Origin: Clostridiales bacterium
GTDB taxonomy: Bacteria; Bacillota; Clostridia; Lachnospirales; WQUN01
Reading direction: 5' to 3'
NCBI GenBank assembly: GCA_031254075.1
Contig: JAIRVD010000317.1
Span: 1 to 10,660, forward strand
Length of the DNA: 10,660 bases
Shown: positions 6,128-10,660 of the stretch, piece after piece
Layout of the letters: every line of letters begins with the position of its first letter
Position numbering within the stretch: position 1 is the first letter of the stretch
The notes under the pieces: generated by a model
The model's database searches: none
Told to the model about the DNA's origin: nothing
The model's input: the letters and a program-made list of their open reading frames with translations, nothing else
Translations under genes and position numbers: made by a program

Positions 6128-9074
6128 AATAACGCAACATTGAGTTGACGATTCCCCAGGCGTAATCGACTTGGTTGCGTTGGTTAATCATCCACGAAAA
6201 GTCGTGAATGTTGTTTGTAAAGCTTGCCTCAAGCAGAATCGCGGGCGACCACACGGGACGACATACGAAGAAATTGGCTTGATTTGCCGCGCGGTTGCGG
6301 TTTGTAAGCGGATTTACGTAATACATGCTGTTCATGAAAACTTCTGCGGCGGGGCGGCTGTTTTGGTTTCGGTACCAAACGGTAAAGCCGTGAACATTGG
6401 TTGCGTTTGTGGCTTCGGCAGTTGAGTTTGTGTGCAGTGAAATAAACATATCGGGCTTGACGGCACGGTTTGCGTTTACGCGGTCGATTAGCTCGAAGCG
6501 CGTATCGGGCGAACTTCGCACGAGAATCACTTCCGCGCCGAGCATTTCGAGGCGTTCTTGCAACAATTGAGCGTGACGAAGCACGAGCATCGCTTCCGTT
6601 ATTGACGGTCCCATCGGACCGAGCGCGCCCGAGTCGTTTCCGCCATGCCCCGCGTCCACAACGAACGTAAAGCCCGCGAACGGTTCATTGCCCGGCACGA
6701 GCGGTCTGCGCTTTCTGAGAATCAGGAACAGTCTGCCGTTTTCGTATTCGGTATAAAATCCTTCGAGTGTCGCGCCTTCGGCAACCGTCATAAAATACGC
6801 CGGCGCGCCGTTGTGTGTTCCGATTCTGATATTTGAAAAAATTGATTCATTCGAATTGTAATAAACTTGCGGCGCGACGGATTGCATTCCGAGCATAACG
6901 ATTAACTCACGTCCGTCAAATTCGGCGTAAACTGCGGAAGAATGCGGCGAGTCCCAGAAAATCACGTCCTCGAATTCACCGACGAAATATCTTCCTTCCG
7001 ATAAAAAGCCGAGCGAATTCGGCGGAACAATGCTTTCGTCGCGATACGTGCGGACATTCGCGGATTCCACCCATCCGCCGGAGGCAAGCCGAGTCCATGT
7101 TCCCGAAATCGCGGCAACGCGGTCGATTTGCCCACGAGAAAGAATCCAATGCGAGCCGCCCGTTGTCGTCGTGCCGGGGAAAACCCACGCGTTCGCGGTT
7201 ATTTCCGCGAAAAACGGAGCTTCGATTCCGATTTGGCGAATAATTCCTGCCGAAGTCACGCTGCGTGTGGTTCCGTTCCATGTCATCGTGTAAACGGGAT
7301 GACCGATTTCAATTATCGCGTCCGCCGCCGCAGTGGTGTTAAGCGTGTAGCTTCCTGTGAAACGCGCGGAATATATATTGCCTGCCGTGGCTGTTAAATT
7401 CGTGTTTGTTTGCTGCGTAAGCCGCACGGTTTGTCCGCCGATTTCCGCCGTTACTGTTGCGCCTGCGGGTGCTGTCGCGCTCAACGTCAGCGTCGCGCCG
7501 ACTCGTGCCCATTCATCCGTTTGCGGGAACGCGTTTGACACATTCGCTTGCGCCATCGTTGACGGCGCGGCGGCGGGCGCGGGCGGGTTATTTGTAACCG
7601 TTCGCGTGATGCCCGTTTGCCCTTCCTGTGTGAAGGTGAACGTATTTTGCCCGTGCGAAAGCGGTAAATACACACTGAAAAATCCTTCGGCGGTGCGGTT
7701 TGTAATCAACTGTCCGTTTACATAAATCGGAACATCCGGCACGCCCGCGCCGAAGCAATATATACCGCTCGCGTTTGACATCGCGGGGAAATTGGCGCGC
7801 GGCTGAATTACCGCCAATGTGTTCATTAAAACGGTAGGCGCATCCTGCGGCGGCGTCGGAACCTGCTCGGGAATATGCCGCGCATAAAACGCCGCTATTT
7901 GCTCGCCCACCGTTCCGTCTAGTGAACGCGCGCGGAAAAAAATGCTTCCGCGCACAACGTCAGAACGCGCGTTTCGTTCCAACTGCCTGACAATTTGACC
8001 GCTGCTCCAATTTGTTTCGCTTGCCGCTTCGCGATAAGCGGCTTGCCCGATATACAAATCTACATTCGTTCCGCGCACTGTCTCTTCCCACCAACTGAGT
8101 ACGATTTCATAATCGGCAAGCTCATGTCCGAAATGCCAATAAATCTGCGGGGCAATGTAATCCAACCAACCGTCGGTAACCCAAAGCCGTGTATCCGCGT
8201 AAAGCGCGTGGAACGATTCCTGTCCGCGCGTCGCGCTGCCGAGTTCGTCTGTCGTGGAGTTTTTCCAAATCGCTGTCGGGCTGATTCCGAATCGCACACG
8301 CGGATTCGTTTCGCGCACAAGCGTTTGCAAACCACGTACAAGCGTATTTACATTTTCACGCCGCCAGTCGTGCAAATCTGTTCCGCCGCCGTAACGCGCA
8401 AATGTCGCGTTGTCTGCAAAATCTCTGCCGGGATAAAAATAATCATCAAGATGAATTCCGTCTAAACTATAATTTTCCAAAAGCTCACTCACGCCGTCGA
8501 AAATCAGTTGCCGCGCGTCCGGATTTCCGGGGTCAAAAAATAACGCGGTTTGACTTCCCGTTCGATGCGCAATCACCCAATCGGGGTTAAGCCGCGCGGG
8601 ATGATTTTCCGAAAGCCTGTTTACATCGGTGATATTTTGATTATTCGTTGTAATTCGATACGGGTTAATCCACGCGTGAATTTCAATTCCCATCTCATTC
8701 CCGCGTTCAATCCAATAACCCAAAGGGTCAAATCCGTCCGCCGGGGCAACACCTTGTGCCGTTGTCAAAAGCCCTGACCACGGGAAAATTTCCGAATGAT
8801 AAAATGAATCCGCCGTCGGGCGAACCTGCAAAAATATCGCGTTAAATCCCTGCGCCGCCGCACGCTCCAATATAACATCCACTTCGCGCCGCAGTTCCGC
8901 ATTACTCAGCCCGCTGCGCGAAGGCCAATCCAAGTTATACGCGCTCGCAACCCACAGCCCCCTCATCTCAACCGACGCAGGCGGAGTTTCGGCAAAAACA
9001 AAAACTTGCGATAACATGGACACAACAAAAACAATCCACAAAACGCAAGCCGTTATATTTAAAATCTTTCGCAC
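6117..9074 (-). CDS. Secreted bifunctional peptidoglycan hydrolase: GHL10 glycosidase plus Amidase_3
   Basis: The protein has about 985 residues. The N-terminus (MRKILNITACVLW... to VFA) is a signal peptide. Residues about 37-402 are a GHL10 (PF02638) TIM barrel with MRGLWVAS, WINPYR, DGIHLDDYFYP (205-215), ISPTAIWKN and YIAPQIYW. About 407-800 is a middle region with an Ig-like segment, an SH3b-like part containing GGWVESANV, and an AMIN-like stretch. Residues about 802-985 are an N-acetylmuramoyl-L-alanine amidase with zinc ligands His810 (DAGHGG), Glu827 (ITEA), His881 (SLHTN) and catalytic Glu949 (LLEAS). It should act outside the membrane, removing stem peptides and cutting glycan chains. 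I prefer GTG 9074, with GGGG 9 bases upstream and a typical MRK signal start; TTG 9092 is possible. It is first in the operon. Confidence 0.92.
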   Translation of the reverse strand: MRKILNITACVLWIVFVVSMLSQVFVFAETPPASVEMRGLWVASAYNLDWPSRSGLSNAELRREVDVILERAAAQGFNAIFLQVRPTADSFYHSEIFPWSGLLTTAQGVAPADGFDPLGYWIERGNEMGIEIHAWINPYRITTNNQNITDVNRLSENHPARLNPDWVIAHRTGSQTALFFDPGNPDARQLIFDGVSELLENYSLDGIHLDDYFYPGRDFADNATFARYGGGTDLHDWRRENVNTLVRGLQTLVRETNPRVRFGISPTAIWKNSTTDELGSATRGQESFHALYADTRLWVTDGWLDYIAPQIYWHFGHELADYEIVLSWWEETVRGTNVDLYIGQAAYREAASETNWSSGQIVRQLERNARSDVVRGSIFFRARSLDGTVGEQIAAFYARHIPEQVPTPPQDAPTVLMNTLAVIQPRANFPAMSNASGIYCFGAGVPDVPIYVNGQLITNRTAEGFFSVYLPLSHGQNTFTFTQEGQTGITRTVTNNPPAPAAAPSTMAQANVSNAFPQTDEWARVGATLTLSATAPAGATVTAEIGGQTVRLTQQTNTNLTATAGNIYSARFTGSYTLNTTAAADAIIEIGHPVYTMTWNGTTRSVTSAGIIRQIGIEAPFFAEITANAWVFPGTTTTGGSHWILSRGQIDRVAAISGTWTRLASGGWVESANVRTYRDESIVPPNSLGFLSEGRYFVGEFEDVIFWDSPHSSAVYAEFDGRELIVMLGMQSVAPQVYYNSNESIFSNIRIGTHNGAPAYFMTVAEGATLEGFYTEYENGRLFLILRKRRPLVPGNEPFAGFTFVVDAGHGGNDSGALGPMGPSITEAMLVLRHAQLLQERLEMLGAEVILVRSSPDTRFELIDRVNANRAVKPDMFISLHTNSTAEATNATNVHGFTVWYRNQNSRPAAEVFMNSMYYVNPLTNRNRAANQANFFVCRPVWSPAILLEASFTNNIHDFSWMINQRNQVDYAWGIVNSMLRYYAQ

Positions 9075-9112
9075 ACGAATCAACCCCAACAAACAAATTC
9101 TAACACATCAGG

Positions 9113-9142
9113 ATTATATCATATGCAAACATTGACAAACAA
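9113..9142 (-). promoter_or_regulatory. Extended -10 promoter for the operon
   Basis: On the minus strand a perfect TATAAT (9118-9113) is preceded by TG one base upstream (TGATATAAT), the extended -10 form. A partial -35 TTGTTT lies 18 bases upstream (9142-9137); TTGTCA is a better hexamer but only 14 bases away. Transcription would start near 9106, giving a leader of about 32 bases to GTG 9074. This is the only convincing promoter I see for the whole minus-strand gene run. Confidence 0.7.
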
Positions 9143-9161
9143 TTCAATTATTATTTTTCAC

Positions 9162-9248
9162 TTAACCAATTTTCACGGCAATGTCGTCTGTGATTTTGCG
9201 CATATCATGTATAGGCTGAAAAATGGCATCAACATCACGAGTTGAACC
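9162..9248 (-). pseudogene. Fragment of a DUF6036/AbiEii-like nucleotidyltransferase
   Basis: Between two in-frame stops the minus strand codes for 28 residues containing GSTRDVDAIFQPIHDMRK. The T-R/K-D-V/I-D-x-x-F core is the active-site region of nucleotidyltransferase-fold proteins of the DUF6036/AbiEii type, which occur as toxins or antitoxin partners in abortive-infection systems. No start codon, no N-terminal domain and none of the usual downstream WLND region is present, so this is a remnant. The assignment rests on one motif and could be coincidental. Confidence 0.45.
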
Positions 9249-9265
9249 TTACTTCGGAAGCAAAA

Positions 9266-9305
9266 AAAGCCCCAAACCCCCGTAAGCGCAAAAGGTTTGG
9301 GCTTT
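9266..9305. terminator. Bidirectional hairpin terminator with no clear client gene
   Basis: AAAGCCCCAAACC (9266-9278) pairs with GGTTTGGGCTTT (9294-9305): 12 base pairs with one bulged C and a loop of 15. On the minus strand the stem is followed directly by a run of seven T; on the plus strand by ACTTTTTT. It therefore fits intrinsic termination in both directions. No intact gene ends at it on either strand. It may have belonged to a lost gene next to the nucleotidyltransferase remnant. Confidence 0.7.
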
Positions 9306-9428
9306 ACTTTTTGCCACGCACATTTATTTACGATACACATAACAATCTTCTTTCCTACACAGACGCGAACGGAGAAGATAGGTTTCGGCAATAACTATAC
9401 AAAGAAAGATGTCGGAACTATAATATCT
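9306..9428. other. Stretch with no recognised feature
   Basis: I see no gene, RNA or convincing promoter here. A TATAAT occurs at 9419-9424, but it has no matching -35 and sits only four bases before an ATG. All frames have short open stretches without ribosome sites. Confidence 0.4.
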
Positions 9429-9500
9429 ATGAGTTTAAATCAATGGATGCGTAAAAATGCATCAAAATATGGAGCGGTGTATAGGGGGAGAAAATTTTGA
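9429..9500 (+). CDS. Possible 23-residue basic peptide coupled to the next ORF
   Basis: ATG 9429 opens 23 codons (starting MSLNQWMRKN, ending YRGRKF) with six Lys/Arg and no acidic residue. Its TGA overlaps the TTG start of the next ORF as TTGA, the arrangement expected of coupled genes. There is no good ribosome site before the ATG, and I recognise no family. It may be a leader peptide, the end of a decayed longer gene (the frame is open upstream to about 9297), or chance. Confidence 0.25.
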   Translation: MSLNQWMRKNASKYGAVYRGRKF

Positions 9501-9700
9501 CATGGTCAAAAGAAGATATTTCATCACTGATGACAGATAATTTTATCGAAATATTTTTAGAAAGCGTTGCGCCGCCCTGCGTTAAACTGGACGGAGTTTT
9601 AACCGAACTGATGGAATATGAGAAAACCATCGAAGAGGTGCGTGCATTAGGCGAAGAGGCAAAACCGCTATTAGATGCATTGTTAAAAATGGGAAAATGA
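9497..9700 (+). CDS. Small acidic alpha-helical protein of unknown function
   Basis: This 67-residue ORF starts at TTG 9497 with GGGGGAG 6 bases upstream; the alternative ATG 9530 has no such site. It has 14 acidic and 7 basic residues, a single Cys in VAPPCVKLDG, and a helix-favouring second half (LMEYEKTIEEVRALGEEAKPLLDALLK) that could form a short coiled coil. No signal or membrane segment is present. An intrinsic terminator follows 25 bases after its stop. I do not recognise the family; size and setting suit a small phage-like or accessory gene. Confidence 0.6.
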   Translation: MTWSKEDISSLMTDNFIEIFLESVAPPCVKLDGVLTELMEYEKTIEEVRALGEEAKPLLDALLKMGK

Positions 9701-9724
9701 CTACGACAACTCACAAAAATAATG

Positions 9725-9746
9725 AGCCGCCAAATGGCGGTTTTTT
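9725..9746 (+). terminator. Intrinsic terminator after the 67-residue gene
   Basis: CCGCC (9727-9731) and GGCGG (9736-9740) form a GC stem around an AAAT loop, extended by A-T and G-T pairs, and are followed by six T (9741-9746). It lies 25 bases past the stop at 9700 and 33 bases before the next supported start, so it should separate the two transcription units or attenuate readthrough. Confidence 0.8.
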
Positions 9747-9768
9747 CGTGCATAAAAATAATTGCAGT

Positions 9769-9781
9769 AGGTGGTGACATG
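9769..9781 (+). promoter_or_regulatory. Strong ribosome binding site before ATG 9779
   Basis: AGGTGGTGA (9769-9777) matches the anti-Shine-Dalgarno complement AGGAGGTGA at eight of nine bases and sits properly before ATG 9779. That ATG opens only 15 codons (MPRGNNSKNLIPNAA) before TGA 9824. It is in a different frame from the long ORF that follows, but in the same frame as the PAAR domain downstream. Confidence 0.6.
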
Positions 9782-10289
9782 CCGCGTGGAAACAATTCAA
9801 AAAATCTCATTCCAAATGCTGCCTGAAACGGAAATGAACGTGCAATCCGCGATAATCGCAAGCCAATCAATGCAAGCGATATCTACCGCGTCGGGAAGTA
9901 CGAGAGCGTCAGAGTTTATTATAGGTCTCGCCGGAGAAGATACAGAAAAAGAAAGCACAGAAGCCGTATACACCGAATTGCCGGCGTGTCTGCTTGGGAG
10001 TGAGTGGGCAGACGTAAACCGTTCCATAGACGAGCGCGAATTTGTTCAATACGATTTTCGCGGCGGTCGCGGAAGCTTGAAATCATCTTTTTGCGCCGAA
10101 AAGCTTGTCGATATAATTATGCGCGACAAAGAAGCCTGTGCGCTTGCCGTTCGTGAGTTAAAAGACGATACAGGTGCAAGTGTGTACGCACAAATTGTTT
10201 GGGTGATTGACGAAATGGGATTGACAGAACAATTCCGTTGCACAAAAAGCCCGTATGAAATCAAAAGAAAGGTCCGAACGTTTTCGTAA
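9771..10289 (+). CDS. Uncharacterised protein, probably the middle of a frame-disrupted PAAR gene
   Basis: The open frame runs 172 codons from GTG 9771, but no ribosome site supports that start; the strong site nearby serves ATG 9779 in another frame. The codons look coding, with the Cys-containing stretches LPACLLGSEW and SFCAEKLVDIIM and a helical DTGASVYAQIVWVIDEMG. No signal peptide or membrane helix is seen. I recognise no family. The frame ends at TAA 10287, after the PAAR domain has already begun in the -1 frame. The best reading is that true translation starts at 9779, enters this frame after about codon 15, and once continued into the PAAR domain. If the sequence is exact, this is either a pseudogene or a standalone protein with an internal start such as ATG 9834. 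Confidence 0.5.
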   Translation: MVTCRVETIQKISFQMLPETEMNVQSAIIASQSMQAISTASGSTRASEFIIGLAGEDTEKESTEAVYTELPACLLGSEWADVNRSIDEREFVQYDFRGGRGSLKSSFCAEKLVDIIMRDKEACALAVRELKDDTGASVYAQIVWVIDEMGLTEQFRCTKSPYEIKRKVRTFS

Positions 10290-10483
10290 ACGGTTCGCCC
10301 GCCCACATAATCGGCGACGGTCAATCACACGGAGGCGTACAAAGTGAAGGAAGCTCAACGGTATTCGTTAACGGTCGGGGCATTGCCCGCGTTGGTGATT
10401 TTACATCGGGTGAACCGCCACCGCCTGTCATGCACGGCGATAATCCGCAAGCAACAGGCAGCCCGAATGTTTTTGCAAATTGA
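10259..10483 (+). pseudogene. PAAR-repeat spike domain without its own start codon
   Basis: The frame starting at 10259 is open to TGA 10481 and codes for three repeats of PAAR type: GPNVFVNGSPAHIIGD, GSSTVFVNGRGIARVGD and a closing GSPNVFAN. PAAR proteins form the sharp tip of contractile injection machines (T6SS, phage tails, eCIS), sitting on VgrG/gpV-like spikes and often carrying effectors. The usual N-terminal 30 or so residues are absent, and no ATG, GTG or TTG lies before the first repeat; the only ATG is near the end (10430). It overlaps the preceding ORF in the -1 frame over 10259-10289. It must be made by frameshifting or is a broken gene. Confidence 0.75.
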
Positions 10484-10499
10484 TAGAGAAGTAATTATG

Positions 10500-10527
10500 T
10501 TGACATTATTAATGTTTACGCCATAAT
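10500..10527 (+). promoter_or_regulatory. Sigma-70/A-type promoter
   Basis: A perfect -35 TTGACA (10500-10505), a 16-base spacer and CATAAT (10522-10527, five of six) form a strong candidate promoter 17 bases past the PAAR stop. Transcription would start near 10534 and run into the partial gene at the right end, giving a leader of over 50 bases. Confidence 0.6.
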
Positions 10528-10589
10528 ATGAGTGTAAGGGGCATAAGCGTACAATTAAGGAGAAACTAAAAAAAGCCGAAATAGTAAAT

Positions 10590-10660
10590 ATGATAAAAAC
10601 AATAGAAGAAATAACCAAAAATCTTGATGAAGTGTTTTCTCTTTTTCCGAAAGGCTGGCA
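10590..10660 (+). CDS. Start of an unidentified gene, cut by the window edge
   Basis: ATG 10590 opens a frame beginning MIKTIEEITKNLDEVFSLFP and continues off the window. The visible 23 residues are amphipathic and charged. The nearest AAGGAG (10557-10562) is 27 bases upstream, too far for normal initiation. The frame is open back to 10527 without another start codon, so the start is doubtful. No family can be named. Confidence 0.35.
   Translation, partial: MIKTIEEITKNLDEVFSLFPKGW

Noticed and set aside
9132..9157. TTGACA on the plus strand as a promoter for the small ORFs
   Set aside because: The best -10 (TATTTT) is only 14 bases away and any transcript would run into the bidirectional terminator at 9266-9305.
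9697..9777. 26-codon plus-strand ORF overlapping the 67-residue gene stop as ATGA
   Set aside because: Most of it is the terminator hairpin and its T tract, and it has no ribosome site, so the ATGA overlap is probably chance.
9427..9870. 147-codon minus-strand ORF
   Set aside because: It lies opposite the supported plus-strand 67-residue gene and the following ORF, has no ribosome site, low-complexity Ser-rich content and no recognisable motif.
10355..10618. 87-codon minus-strand ORF with a hydrophobic N-terminus
   Set aside because: It is antisense to the PAAR repeats and crosses the plus-strand promoter; the hydrophobic run comes from an A-rich leader read backwards.
1..10660. CRISPR array, tRNA, rRNA or insertion sequence
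   Set aside because: I saw no regularly spaced repeats with unique spacers, no cloverleaf, and no transposase motif or paired terminal inverted repeats.

Overview
The window looks like a low-to-middle GC Gram-positive chromosome, most likely Bacillota (Clostridia-like). The pointers are strong GGAGG-type ribosome binding sites, a metG-tatD pair in the order usual for Firmicutes, TSGSV-repeat DUF4097 surface protein, a GHL10 plus Amidase_3 cell-wall enzyme, and a Cys-containing DUF362 protein. The lineage is an inference from gene content only.

Positions 1-321 hold the 3' end of a plus-strand DUF4097-type beta-repeat gene. It converges on a long minus-strand operon occupying 333-9074. In transcription order (right to left) the operon encodes: a large secreted GHL10 glycosidase/N-acetylmuramoyl-alanine amidase; a membrane protein joined in frame to a lipoprotein with a Pro/Glu-repeat linker; a class I SAM methyltransferase; a DUF362 (Fe-S type) protein; methionyl-tRNA synthetase (metG); a TatD-type metal-dependent nuclease; and a 77-residue membrane-anchored Cys/His-rich protein. 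Adjacent genes overlap by 4-20 bases or are 1 base apart, and one extended -10 promoter is visible just upstream (about 9113-9142). All seven genes are therefore probably cotranscribed and translationally coupled, mixing envelope remodelling with protein synthesis housekeeping.

From about 9150 to the right end the character changes to accessory DNA. There is a short decayed fragment of a DUF6036/AbiEii-like nucleotidyltransferase, a bidirectional terminator with no gene ending at it, two small plus-strand ORFs coupled by a TTGA overlap, a second terminator, and an uncharacterised ORF. That ORF runs out of frame into a clear PAAR-repeat spike domain which has no start codon of its own. A well-supported start at 9779, the middle ORF and the PAAR domain lie in frames that one +1 and one -1 shift would join into a single 234-residue protein. 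This is either a decayed gene, an assembly error, or a recoded PAAR protein. A consensus promoter at 10500-10527 leads into a gene that runs off the window.
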